A DNA stretch of 64,000 bases, taken from the NCBI RefSeq assembly GCF_910592395.1, contig NC_088326.1:7881001-7945000 (forward strand), given 5' to 3'. The position numbers were made by a program, and so were the translations under genes. Origin of the DNA: Lineus longissimus (taxonomy: Eukaryota; Nemertea; Pilidiophora; Heteronemertea; Lineidae). Position 1 is the stretch's first letter. Each line of letters opens with the position of its first letter. Below, one piece after another: positions 1 to 12,427 of the stretch. The notes beneath the pieces were generated by a model, which was not told where the DNA came from, did not search any database, and worked only from the letters and a program-made list of their open reading frames with translations.

Positions 1-488
1 TATCAGAACGAGGCTTCACTGGTTTCCGATCCGGCTGTTTCCCTCGCGCCTTGTCAACCAACCATATTTTTCTATATAAGAAATCTTAAATATATGGAGA
101 TAGACCTTGTGGAATTGGCTTAGAGCCAATACAGTGTGTTTTCAAGTGGAATCAAATTGACAAACTTTCAGTTGATCAAGAGTTGCTAACGTATGCATCG
201 CAAATTGTATACATATCTGCACCCACTGTGTTCAGTTCGCCATGCTGTCATATTAAGCCGGTGAGGCAATGGCTTTTGTTCGCGTTATAGGTTTATTTCA
301 TGTACATGTATTTGTATACATTCACTGAATAAATCTCACTTTAAAGCAAAGAAGAACAAATATTTTCGGACTTCACCACACTTTGAGCTTGGTCTTGCTT
401 ATCCAGTATTTTTGTCCACACGTAAATTCAATTCATTTGTACAGTCTTTCTTCCAACTGAAGTCTGGTTTACACAATTTTCATTCCAG

Positions 489-601
489 AGACAGCATTTT
501 CCAACATCTCCCCTGTCTTGACGGATGACGAGGAAGAGGAAAAAGTACAGATATTCAGCAAAGGTATTCAGGTGGACACATTCGACCTCGAAGACAAAAC
601 G
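489..601 (+). CDS. SLC20A: SLC20-family phosphate transporter, internal exon (central loop)
   Basis: An acceptor-like AG at 487-488 opens a reading frame of about 37 codons that ends at a donor GT at 602 (ACG|GTAGGA). The peptide is acidic and hydrophilic (SPVLTDDEEEEKVQIF is part of it), as expected for the large cytoplasmic loop in the middle of PiT transporters. It ends in phase 0, and the next exon (9709) starts in phase 0, so the two join cleanly. The acceptor could instead be the AG at 489-490. The loop is poorly conserved in the family, so the assignment rests mainly on phase and on the strong downstream exons. Upstream exons are outside the window. Confidence 0.6.
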
Positions 602-2880
602 GTAGGACATTTTTCATTATACTGGTATTGGGGACTTTAGATAAAACAACGTACATGTATGTTAGATTTTTAAAAGTCAAGGTTGGGGTCAGAACTTTTG
701 ACAAGCGGCGGTCCTCTGAGCTAATGCTTCCTTTCACACACTCATAACATCTAAAACAACTAATTTGGTAGTTCCTATGTTGCACCAACTGTGAAGTTAG
801 TAAAAACTAACTATTAATGAAAAGTAGTAAAAATTACCATTAAAATGATTAAGAATTGCTATTTTGATATTTAATTTAACAGTCGGTGCATTGCAACTAC
901 CTGAGTAGTTAAAATTACTATTAAATAGTTACTTTTACTATTTAATTCTAAGAGGGCACCATTTACATACAGACTAATTCTTTTCGTCGCGCAGATATAC
1001 TCTTTTCAAAGATTTATTTCAATGCAGTTTTGCGCTTACAAGGTCAGTCAGTTACGGATAGGCACATGGCCTGGTTAACAATTGACCACAGGTAGCCACA
1101 GAATATCCGAACACCTTTTGGCACTGTAACTGGAGGTCGGCACGCGATACTTTCCAATTTTTGATACAAGTTTTCTCGCTGATGGATATATTTGAAAAGT
1201 TATTTGTGTACAATGTAGCCATCTGTGCATTCCAGGTGCTAACAATAGCTTTTTAAAAATATTTGGGCAGAAATGCATTGTAGACAATATTCAGAATATT
1301 GCAAATCAAGGGCCTTAATTTGTTTGTACCAAGTAAATGGAATGTATATTTTTAGATAATAACGGATAGTTGGCACCTGCCCACACATTACCTTGATGTG
1401 AGAGTCCAAATCTGAAACGGATATGTCGCATCGTAAAATCTGAGGATTGTTCAAAACTCCAATTATGACATCTATTTAAAAGCTTCTTATCTCTATTCAA
1501 TCAGCCAGAATTTATATTTTTGGCTCACCTCGTGAGAGGAGCCTTTGCAATCACGTTGTGTCCGTAGTCCATCGTCGTCCCTTGGCGTCCGTTAGCAGGG
1601 CGTCTTTGGGGGTGGGGGGGGGGGGGGGGGGGGAGAGATTGTTTAAGTCACCAGGTATGTTTGTTTTCTATAATATTTAGATCATTGCTTGAACTCTGTT
1701 TATTTCTGGCCTAATCGGGTTCGTGTAGGTTTTTAGACGAGTTAGTTAACTGGTAGTACACGACCTGGTTCACAATGCAGTACACATTGTCATATGAGAT
1801 AGCACGAGTTGGCCACTTGGATTCGAGGTTGATGTATTTTTTTTCATATATTCTACCTCGTCCATCAACTCCAATTTTTGGCTGAAGCGAAAGGATTTCG
1901 GGAACTGATTGCATCATGAGCACATTAGCTTAACGGTTTTATCGATAGTTATGAGATATTTTGTATCAAAGGTAGATATATGTACTTCTCCCACTGCACC
2001 TTTTCCCTTTTCAGTGATAAATAACCAATTCAAATTATTTTTCGTTGATTTCTCGGAATTCTTGTTTCATTTCCCAATACCCTGTAGAGCAAGTGTTGTT
2101 TTCAATGTGTGTCATGATGATTGAGCAGAATTTGCTCTGTCTTCCAAATCTGACAAGTCAAAATTACAGCTGATCACTCCGTTGTATAGGCTTATAATTC
2201 TGCACAAGCACTCAGAAAATATTGAATGAATTCAGTGATAGGCAGCTCAGAATCATTATCAGGGTTCTAATTCATTGATCTGAAGCAAAATAATGGTCAG
2301 GGTTGGGGGGAACTCTAAATTTTGATGTTGACTCAGTCCGAAAATAGGTCATCGTACTGTTGAAAATTTACATGCATCATTGATGTAAACAAGATGTATA
2401 CGCCTAGGATGGTCAATATGTTGAAAAAAGGGTTATACCCTCAAGAAAAACCATCCCTTTTGCCCTAGATTGATCAGTGATAGAGGCCCTTACACGCCAG
2501 GTGAAGGAAGCCACAACAAACCTGAACAAACCAGCAACAAAAGTTGAAAAGATTGCATGGTCGCACACATTCTTTTGTTAATTGTGCCTATATTGAGGTT
2601 TGTTTGGGCCAGCAGTGGCTTCCTCCGCCAGGTGGAAAGGGGTCTATTCAGAGCCATGATATCAACTGATTTCAAAATCCCCCGACTTCCCAAAAATATT
2701 TTCAAAATTTTGGGTTGCCTGACATGAAATAGGAAATCTGACCAAGGAAGCAGTAGGCTAATTGCAGTCAATTCTATGCTTTGTCCCAGCTTTAGTAGTT
2801 GTCCGGCAAAATGGTGGATTGCTGTCAGTTAGATTAGCGTATTCTGACCTGAACCTTTCGTCATAATGTACGCTTTAAAC
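602..2880. other. Intron sequence, no gene seen
   Basis: This is the first part of the intron between the 489 and 9709 exons. It holds only short ORFs without recognisable domains. Visible structure is a G homopolymer of about 20 nt near 1613-1633, a short GGCTCACC-type repeat start at about 1523, and a small inverted repeat with ends GTTGCACC/GGTGCATTGCAA (about 788-897). The 2815-2880 stretch matches the uninterrupted copy at 16833-16900, so the 2881 element sits in a pre-existing repeat. Confidence 0.5.
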
Positions 2881-5800
2881 ACATCCCAGATAGCAACAAT
2901 GGCTGGTCCACCGGAGGCCCATTGGCGGATGAATTGGCGGCCCATCGGTGAAATCCACCGGCGCCCTGATGGAGGATTTGGTCCGTACCGCTCTGGTGTG
3001 CTACTGGTGGCTGATCTGTGGAACCACAAGTGGGCCAACAGTGGCCCACTAGTGGCAATAAGTGTCATTTCGGCACTGAAGGGTGTTTGGCTAATGAATT
3101 AATTTACTGATTTTAAACTATAATGATAAATAGGCCAAGATGTGGGCCTCTCACTCGCTGGAGGTAAAGCCCTTGACTAGATCAAGATCAAAGTGTTTGG
3201 TCACCATGTATGCATATCTTAGAATTAATTGACTATGTTGCATATATGTGGTTGAATAGCGACCTAGTCATAGAAATAGCAAAGACATGCTACAAGGGCA
3301 GTAGGGGTTCGTCAATTACACGACCAAGACTACTTTAAATAGATGTGTTAACCAGAGAAAAGAAAGTTTGATACCTGAGTAATTTCTGAAAGATCATTAT
3401 ATCCGCACTTTCGGAGAAAGTTCGGATATATTGTTTTTATCAGGATTGTCCGTCTGGCCGTCTTTCGGTCTGTATGTCACACTCTTGTGACCTCTCTACA
3501 TTCTGAACGAGTTCGCCTAGACATTTCATATTTGGTGTCCACGTGTATTGGGTGAATATCAAGGCCAAGTTCAATAATGGCTGATTTCGCACTCAAGATG
3601 GCTGACTGTCGGCTATTTTGTTGTAAAACTTGGAAATGCCTTGTGACCTCTCTACATTCTGAACGAGTTCGCCTAGACATTTCTTAGTGTCCACGTGTAT
3701 CGAGTGAATATCAAGGCCAAGTTCGATAATGGCTGATTTCACACTCAAGATGGCCAACTGGCGGCCATTTTGTTGTAAAACTTCCAAATCCCTTGTGACC
3801 TCTCTACATTCTGAACAAGTTCGCCTAAACATTTCATATTTGGTGTGCACGTGTATCGGGGGAATATCAAGGCCAAGTTCAATAATGGCTGATTTCGCAC
3901 TCAAGATGGCGAGTGTCGGCCGTTTTGTTGTAAAACTTGCAAATGCCTTGTAACCTCTCTACATTCTGAACGAGTTCGCCTAGACATTTCATATTTAGTG
4001 TGCATGTGTATTGGGTGAATATCAAGGCCAAGTTTCATAATGGCTGATTTTGCACTCAAGATGGCCGACTGTTGGCCATTTTTTTGTTGTAAAACTTGCA
4101 AATGCCTTGTGACCTCTCTACATTCTGAACGAGTTCGCCTAGACATTTCATATTTAGTGTGCACGTGTATGGTGTAAATATCAAGGTCAAGTTCGATAAT
4201 GGCTGATTTCGCACTCAAGATGGCCAACTAGTGGCCATTTTGTTGTTAAACTTGGAAATGCCTTGTGACCTCTCTACATTCTGAACGAGTTCACCTGGAC
4301 ATTTCATATTTGGTGTGCATGTACATTTGGTAAATATCAAGGTCAAGATGATAATGGCTGATTCCGCACTCGAGATAGCCGACTAGCAGCCTTTTTGTTG
4401 TAAAACTTAGAATTGCCTTCTGACCTCTCTACATTCTGAACGAGTTCACCTAGATGTTTCATATTTAGTGTGCACATGTATGGGGTGAATATCAAGGCAA
4501 AGTTCGATAATAGCTGATTTCGCGTTCAAGTTGGTCGCCTGGCGGCCATTTTGTTGTAAAACTTGATAATGCCTTGTGACCTCTCTATATTCTGAACGAG
4601 TTCACCTAGACAGTTTATAGATTTTAGTGCAGGTGTATGGGGTGAATATCAAGGTCAAGTTCAATAATGGCTGATTTCGCATTGAAGATGGCCTACTGTC
4701 GGCCATTTTGTTGTCAAACTTGGAAATGCTTTATGACCTCTCTACATTCTGAAAGAGTTCACCTGGACATTTCATATTTGGTGTGCACGTGTATGGGATA
4801 AATATCAAGGTCATGTTCGATAATGGCTGATTTTGCATTCAAGATGGCCGACTGGCGGCCTTTTTGTTGTAAAACTTGGAAAAATCTTGTGACTTCTCTA
4901 CATTCTGAACGAGTTCACCTAGACATTTCTCGCTATAGAAATAGACTACCCAAAATAACAATAAAAGCAACTCCAATCATCAGCTTCCTTATTTACTATT
5001 CTATTCCATTGCATAACACTACCAGCAACTTGATTTCACCAAAGTGCGGATATACTAGCGTTTGCCAGCAAACGCGGTGCAAACCCTGATCACCAAGATA
5101 TAAAGCTAAACATGCAACATAACGAACTGATGAGTCCTATGAATTTAAGCATTGAAATCAATGTCGTATCATATCATACAGGCCATGTCAAGTTTGGTGT
5201 TATGCATCGGCGGGAAACTGGTTGGTGACTGGCGGCTTCCGCCAATACCACCTCCAGGCCAATCAGTCACCAGTGATCTCACTCACGATAAAGGCATTAC
5301 TAGACAAAACTAGGAGAGAATACTTGTTTTCAATGTCTAAATATCACTCGAGGCACTGCGTTTGCTGGCAAACGCTAGTATATCCGCACTTTGGTGAAAT
5401 CAGGTTGCTGGTAGTGTTATGGAATGAAATAGTAAAGAAGGAAGCTGATAATCGGAGTGGCTTTTATTGTTATTTTGGGTAGTCTATTTCTATAGCGAGA
5501 AATGTCGAGGTGAACTCGTTCAGAATGTAGAGAGGTCACAAGATATTTCCAAGTTTTACAACAAAAAGGCCGCAAGTCGGCCATCTTGAATGCAAAATCA
5601 GCCATTATCTAACTTGACCTTGATATTCATTCCATACACTTGCACACTAAATATGAAATGTATGGGTGAACTTGTTCAGAATGTAGAGAGGTCACAAGGC
5701 ATTTGCAAGTTTTACAACAAAATGGCTGCCAGTCGGCCATCTTCAATGCAAAATCAGCCATTATTGAACTTGACCTTGATATTCATTCCTTACACGTGCA

Positions 5801-6618
5801 CACTAAATATGAAATGTCTGGGTGAACTCGTTCAGAATGTAGAGAGGTCACAAGGCATTTGCAAGTTTTACAACAAAATGGCCGACAGTCGACCATCTTG
5901 AGTGCGAAATCAGCCATTATCGAACTTGGCCTTGATATTCACCCGATACACGCGCACAGCAAATATGAAATGTCTAGGCGAACTCGTTCAGAATGTAGAG
6001 AGGTCACAAGGCATTATCAAGTTTTACAACAAAATGGCCGACAGTCGGCCATCTTGAGTGTGAAATCAGCCATTATCGAAGTTGGCCTTGATATTCACCC
6101 GATAGACGTGCACACCGAATATGAAATGTCTAGGTGAACTCGTTCAGAATGTAGAGAGGTCACAAGGCATTTGCAAGTTTTACAACAAAATGGCCGCCAG
6201 TCGGCCATCTTCAGTGCGAAATCAGCCATTATCAAATTTGGCCTTGGTATTCACCTGATACACGTGGACACCAAATATGAAATGTCTAGGCGAACTCGTT
6301 CAGAATGTAGAGAGGTCACAAGTGTGTGACATACAGAGGGACGGACGGCCAGACGGCCAGACGGATAATCCTGATAAAAACAATATATCCGAACTTTCTC
6401 CGAAAGTGCGGATATAACTAGGTGTTCTTCAGTGGAAAGGCATCGGTAGGCCATTAAAGGGCCACTGATGAAAATAGTTCAAACAATTTCCTCTAGAGGG
6501 CCACAGGTTATATTTGGCAAAGACCGGTGGCCCACCGGCGGGCCTTAAATGGTTTCCGCTGCCACCTGTGCCGCTAGTATACCACCGGAGGCCCACCGAT
6601 CATTGCTATCTGGGATGT
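2881..6618. mobile_element. Non-autonomous DNA transposon with CCCAGATAGCAA-type ends
   Basis: The left end (ACATCCCAGATAGCAA) and the right end (TTGCTATCTGGGATGT) are inverted copies, and both are followed by GGTCCACCGGAGGCCCA-like sequence. No transposase is visible inside. Most of the interior (3398-6416) is a second, very large inverted repeat, so this looks like one element inserted in another. A target duplication is not obvious. The terminal motif is one I associate with DNA-transposon families of marine invertebrates, but I cannot name the superfamily. Confidence 0.65.
3398..6416. repeat. Giant inverted repeat built from about 155-bp tandem units (10 left, 6 right)
   Basis: The ends are TATATCCGCACTTTCGG and its inverse, followed by a shared segment with TTTTTATCAGGATT and CCGTCTGGCCGTC. 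Inside, an about 155-bp unit containing GTGACCTCTCTACATTCTG, then GGCTGATTTCGCACTCAAG, recurs ten times directly in 3480-4930 and six times inverted in 5510-6340. An inner inverted segment (about 4930-5080 against 5360-5510) again contains AGTGCGGATATA. The spacer is only about 280 bp. ORFs in this region (for example 3593-3904 and 5590-5901) are translations of the repeat, not genes. Confidence 0.85.
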
Positions 6619-7179
6619 TATCATGTTTTACAGGATGATCGACTGCTGGTACATTTCAACATTTCGGTGACTACATAACATATGACCGAGAGAGAGGTGT
6701 GTGGAGCTACTTTCATAGAACCAAACAAACACCTCGCACCTCCAATCCAACATCAGCGCTCACCTGCGCGGTCATCAGAAGAACCAGTCGATTCTAGTAT
6801 TTCATTCTTTTTCACTGTAATACTTAACTCAAAATAAAAAGATATAAACAGTTTGTGGGAGTTGGTTTACAAAAAAATATGTTAAGTTTCTACAAGATGC
6901 ATCGACTGGACTGGTTTTAACAACCTGCACTTCAAAGGAATTGATACAGAGTCCAGACTGCATTTACTAGTTGTCCTAGGTTGCATGCATCTATTGGACC
7001 ATGCATCTATTGGACTGGTTTGTCTCAAGCTGAACTTCAACATATTGATGTTGGTTGTCTGCTGGGTTGCGACTGTTGAAGGAACCATGGCAACTAGTAA
7101 GATTTACTCTCTGTAACAACCTTCAACTTGTAATCACATTCATTACATGAAGTTATATGTACAATCAGATGGAACGAGC

Positions 7180-7900
7180 AAAGCTCCTCTTTTTAGCCCA
7201 CTTGGTCATAGACCTATAGGGCTTATGCTGTGCTTGGGGTGATTAGTGGTGGTCTATCGTGCATCCGTCTGTCCATCAGTGCGTCCATCGGTAAACTTTT
7301 TGCCTTGTCAGCGCTCTACTGTCTTCATTTTTTGACGGATCATTTTCATCTTCCATATGTGCATATAATGGCCCACGATCTAGGCGAAGTTCGATTTTGA
7401 ACGCAATTCGATTACTAATCTGGCCACCAGGGGGCTTTTTGTAAAAAGCAAAAAATGGCTGTTTGATGCATTGAGCTAGGGTGCTCCATTTTTTATCCCA
7501 CGTACATGTATTGAGGATACATCATACATGATACGGGTTTTTGATTTGGACTTGCTTTTAGGGAAAATTAGATCAAATGGCGAAAATTGCCCTATTCCTT
7601 ACTGGTGCCCTTGTCAGCGCTCTATCGTCCTATGTTTTTGACACATCCTTCTTATTTTTCACATGTATGTATACGATCCTAAAATCTAGGTCAAGTTTGA
7701 TTTTGGGTGCGGTTTGATTCTTAGTTCTTAGGACTCAGTTTTTCTGAAAAACTTAAAACTGGTCTAGCTCCCATATTCTTTTAGCTATTTATCCTTTGAG
7801 CTAAAACGCTCATATTTCTACTGTAGGTGCAGCTACTAAAGGTACATCACATATAATACAAGTTTTTGATTTTACAGAATTTCAAAACACCCCCCCCCCG
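7180..7900. repeat. Dispersed intron repeat, degraded copy
   Basis: The stretch contains the blocks 'GGCCACCAGGGGGC', 'TCTAGGTCAAGTTTGATTTTG' and 'CATCACATATAATACAAGTTTTTGATTT' in two diverged tandem copies. The same blocks recur at 12430-13840, 15665-16330, 18300-19390, 21560-22180, 23340-23620 and 35700-36060. No coding potential is seen. Confidence 0.6.
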
Positions 7901-7988
7901 AATTCCTACTGCCAAGCGGGCACAGTGACCTTGGCACTATTTTTGAAATTCCCTGTTTCCAGGATTTTTCAAGCATGGACTGCATTTA

Positions 7989-8419
7989 AACCCGCAGCAC
8001 ACTAGCCGCCAACTTTGGCGACAAGAAGCGTTCAGCTGACGCCTCTCGACGCCGAAGTTGGCGGCCAGTGGATCCCGGTCAGAGCACACCTGCCCAGAAT
8101 CGGCGTCCAGTAGCGTATTTTCCGCCACTTCAGGCTGCCATTTTGAAATCATGTGACATGAAGAGGCATACTGATTGGCCATAGCCTCGCCGCCAACGCC
8201 AATTCAGGCGGTAATCCGTAGCACACCTGGCTTCTTCTTGCGTTCAAATGCGGCGACATGCGTCAAAAATCAAACATGTTAGATATTTGGCGTTTAGTTG
8301 CGGCAAGTCGCGTTCGCCGACGCCGTTCGCAACAGACTAGTGATTTTTCAGGCGTTCAGGACTCTTGCGGCAAAAAACGCCAGTGACCGCCAAAGTTGGC
8401 GGCTCGTGTGCTGCGGGCT
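7989..8419. mobile_element. MITE with TTA target duplication
   Basis: The left end AACCCGCAGCACACTAGCC continues into GCCAACTTTGGCG, and the right end is its inverse (CGCCAAAGTTGGCGG, then GTGTGCTGCGGGCT). TTA lies on both sides (7986-7988 and 8420-8422), as expected for Harbinger-like elements. The 0.43-kb interior has no ORF of note and several internal GCGGC/GCCGC repeats. Confidence 0.7.
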
Positions 8420-9708
8420 TTAGTATGAGTAAGGTAGTGTACCAATGTTTCTAAAAGGCTCACTTTGCCGTGTTCAAGGAAACAATAGGCCATTAATTAC
8501 ATCGCACATTTGGCACATGTTTGGCAGTGTTCCGACCATCTTGATCTGGCATCGAGGTTTCCATTCCTCATGACCCTTAAAGGGGTAAGGCATACCCCTT
8601 AAGGGGTATGCTTTTCGTAATTACAGGTGCTCCAGGCAAATAGAAATGCAGTTACTAGTATACACAATGCCGTATTGCAGTTGAATTTGCTGAAACTAGT
8701 TATATTGGTAACTGGTATAGTACTTGCATATTTGTCTACACAACGGCAATGATGAAAATTATAGTTAGTACAAATTTACGCGATTGGAAATTTACAAAAT
8801 CGATTACAAATTAAAATACTTTTGACAAACGGCGCAGGCCTGTTGTGCTCATCCAGACAAATATGTAGAGGCAATCTATATGCAGCATATAGGCATGTGC
8901 ATGATGCACACTTTTACGTTGTGCTGTGGTCACTCGTCGTGTTGGAGGGCATTTGCAATACATGTATATCCTAGCAGGATTGTTTGACCACAAAACTCCT
9001 CAAGTTAGCTAAATCCAATTGTCCATCGGCTTATGTTATTCATATCCGTCTTTCGGCTACAAATAGTTGAAATATTCAGGAGTTGTAAGTAATGACCTTA
9101 GAAGTTGAAAACCACCATTTTGAAATTCAAGATGGCCACCAAAATGATGGATGCATTCGATTTGTTTGGTTCAGAAAGCTGGGTACAGGTATTGAAATCG
9201 AGGACTTATCGATCATATTACTCGAGATATCGGTTAAAACTTATTTTTTTCGTGGTCATCTTGAAATCCAAAGCTGGCCTCGATTTTGATGGTTTCATTC
9301 GATTCAGCAGACCCAAAAACCTGGCGGTATAGGCGTTTGAATTAGGTGCCTTTCAGCAGTAGAATTCGAGATATAGGCAAAAAGTGTCATTTTTGGCGGC
9401 CATTTCGAAATCCAAGATGGCCACGGTTATGTCCTCACAAAAATTTGGCAACAGGCAGTTTTTAACTTCTGAGGTCATATCTGACAATTCCTCCAATACT
9501 GTTCCCAAAAGACGCATATAAAGCCATTTTGCGAACACAAGCCGACGAACTGCAAGTGGCGCACGATTGGAGGATAAACACCATCAGAATATGATGTAGA
9601 TTTGTAAGTACTGCTTTATCTAGACGTATTAAAGTATGAAAAAGCCATCAGAAACATTCAAAATCGTTACCAACCAATACACCACCAACCAACTCCATCT
9701 ATTTCCAG

Positions 9709-9830
9709 ATAAAGGTGAAAGAAGGTAGACAAGAGATCAAGGACAAACCTGAAGCATCTATGCTGTTTTCATTCCTGCAGATTTTGACTGCCGTATTTGG
9801 AAGCTTTGCGCATGGTGGAAATGACGTCAG
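9709..9830 (+). CDS. SLC20A: SLC20-family phosphate transporter, internal exon (GNDVS signature)
   Basis: The exon is flanked by TTTCCAG (acceptor ending 9708) and GTAAGA (donor from 9831). It encodes about 40 residues ending in [16 protein letters not shown], which matches the second PiT signature region (GNDVSNAIGP), part of the substrate and sodium pathway in SLC20 transporters. It starts in phase 0 and ends in phase 2 (AG|C for Ser), which matches the next exon at 15156. The protein is a plasma-membrane sodium-dependent inorganic phosphate importer. Identification is by family motif recognition, with high confidence. Confidence 0.9.
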
Positions 9831-10320
9831 GTAAGAAAATATGCATCAATACCACTATATGTGATTTTTGAAAGCTAGGCGAAGCTGTCAAACGTCGAGT
9901 CATGACTGTGTTTCATCACATAATTCAACAATATCTATTTCTGTTAAACCATGGCCATACTTTCAGGCGTATGAATGGCACTGTAAAGATTGCAAGACAT
10001 CATCATTATGTTCTCAGTCTTAATGGGTGAGAAGGACAACCATACTGTTTCGCATAAATGAACCCCAGTTAAAGAGGGGGAGCACAATATGTCTACAATA
10101 ATTGCCAAAAATATGGTTAAAAATCTGCGAAACCACTCTTTTTTACGTAATCTAATTTATGCATTAAAAAGAACACACATACATTTGGGTATTGGAATAA
10201 CTGGATTGGAAAACAATGATTGGACTGGGAAAGTATGTACTGACAGTCATCGATCTCCACCGCCTGTGTGCTGTCAACATTATGACAGCCGAGTGGGAAT
10301 CGGGAGCTGAGAACAAGTGC

Positions 10321-11352
10321 GTATGGCAAGCCAAAGCGGAATTTATTCAAGACTTTAGAATAACCATTCAAGAAGTTAAATATAAGTTCAAGAAGGAAAT
10401 ATATGTTCAAGACTAAAATATGTTCAACCTTGAATCAAATGTTTTCAACCTTGAATCAAATGTTTTCAACCTTAAATAAAATATGTTCAACCTTGAATAA
10501 AATATGTTCAACCTTGAATAAAATATGTTCAACCTTGAATAAAATATGTCCAACCTTGAACAAAATATGTCCAACCTTGAACAAAATATATTCAACCTTG
10601 AACAAAATATATTCAAGACTCACGTGACCATATTCAAGACGCACGTGACCACAAAATTGATGACGTTGTTGCTCATGTTTTGATGCTTTACGGACTTTCC
10701 CGAACCCGCGTCCAGACTTTCCCGAACCCATGGTACTTGTGTTGCGTTTCGGAGCTCGAATTGTTCGCACGAAGGTTTTGACACATGGTTGTACACGTAC
10801 CTAGCCGCCTACACCTGACATGTACTGTAATCCTACACATCATGACATGGATGCCGAGTGAATGTCAGAGTCGATACATGTTTCACAGACATATCAGGCA
10901 AATTATAGGTTCAAAATGCGCAATGCCTCTCACCTTTCATACCACTGTGTCGGATTCTCGTTGTCTTTTGACATGTTTGAGTGTTTAGGCTATACAGGCA
11001 ATCAATCACGTCGTGAAACAGAACGCATCAGAAGTACCACAGATTCTACGCTCTACGTCATCAATTTTGTGGTCACGTGCGTCTTGAATATGGTCACGTG
11101 AGTCTTGAATATGGTCACGTGAGTCTTGAATATATTTTGTTCAAGGTTGAATATATTTTGTTCAAGGTTGGACATATTTTATTCAAGGTTGAACATATTT
11201 TATTCAAGGTTGAACATATTTTATTTAAGGTTGAAAACATTTGATTCAAGGTTGAACATATTTTAGTCTTGAACATATATTTCCTTCTTGAACTTATATT
11301 TAACTTCTTGAATGGTTATTCTAAAGTCTTGAATAAATTCCGCTTTGGCTTG
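10321..11352. mobile_element. Foldback element with tandem-repeat arms
   Basis: The outer TIR is ATGGCAAGCCAAAGCGG with its inverse ending at about 11352, and AAGTGC flanks it on both sides (about 10315-10320 and 11353-11358). Each arm then carries a tandem array of about 21 bp (AAAATATGTTCAACCTTGAAT type) at about 10405-10620 on the left and inverted at about 11100-11280 on the right, followed by CACGTGACCATATTCAAGAC. Short ORFs here (10403-10627 with STLNKIC repeats) are repeat translations. No transposase is present. Confidence 0.8.
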
Positions 11353-12427
11353 CCATAAGTGCTAATGTTGGTAGTTGGGATGGTAGTGGTGTAGGTCCTT
11401 AGGTAAGGCACTTGGCAGAAAGGTCACGAAATGTGAGGTGTGGGTCGGCCTTTGGCTTGACAAGGAACAAGAAGGTATGTTAAAAGTTATGAAATAACAA
11501 GGGGGGCAAATTGGCAGCAATAATGGATTTTGGCATTACGTAATCATTTCTCAGGCATAATCAATTGTGTTGTGAGGGGGTGCGTATCTTTGTCCACAGA
11601 GTTCTTGTTCCCCAAACTGTAAGGGCAGGCCGGGTTCTGCATGTATATGTTGCGCCCAGCTAGTCACCTGGACTTGGCACTTAATGCCCGGATCGAGTTC
11701 AGGATTTTCATTCTCGGGGTGTTAAAGGCATACTCCGGGGTAGTGATAGTAGTGTGGTGAGGCAGTCCTCCTGTCACTGCTTGAATTGGCCGCCATTGCA
11801 AGCTGAATGTGGTGAAATACCTCATTCACGTAACTACTCGACTTTTTGTGAATTTTTCTATTTCAAAACTTCCAAAACTATCGCCTTTCACATCTCTGTC
11901 CGAATATGTCTTCCTAAAACGAAGTGACTTTTGCTGGTTTTATGCGCACTTTTTTCGTAGCGTATAGATGTTTTTGTTTGATGCAGACGATGATTTGAAG
12001 CGAAGTGGGTTTTCGCCCTTGAACAGCCTCAATCGGCTCAAAACTGCAATATACATTCACCTTAGTAATATTACTGAGTAACATTACTGCAGACTCAAAG
12101 ATTTTTAGTAAATCACCACATTTACACAGTTTTGTTCCATTTTGATCCATTTTGTCAACGGACATTTCTCTTAACAGGTCTGAAAGGATAGTTGTTTTAG
12201 TCTCCTGATGAGATCTACCATAAAATATAGGAATAATCTAATATTGGAGTATGTACAGTCCTTCCAGAAAGTAAATGTCCACCGTTTTAAAAAAATATCA
12301 CAGAGATAAAATGAGATATTTGAATGCAGTTTTCAGCAGAGTATGGTATATCTATGGATGCACTCAATTCCATCTAATCCCTTCATTGTGCAACAAACAT
12401 TTCAAAAAAGGTCCAAAAATCACATTT

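Noticed and set aside
10403-10627. 74-aa ORF of STLNKIC repeats
   Set aside because: It is a translation of the 21-bp tandem arm.
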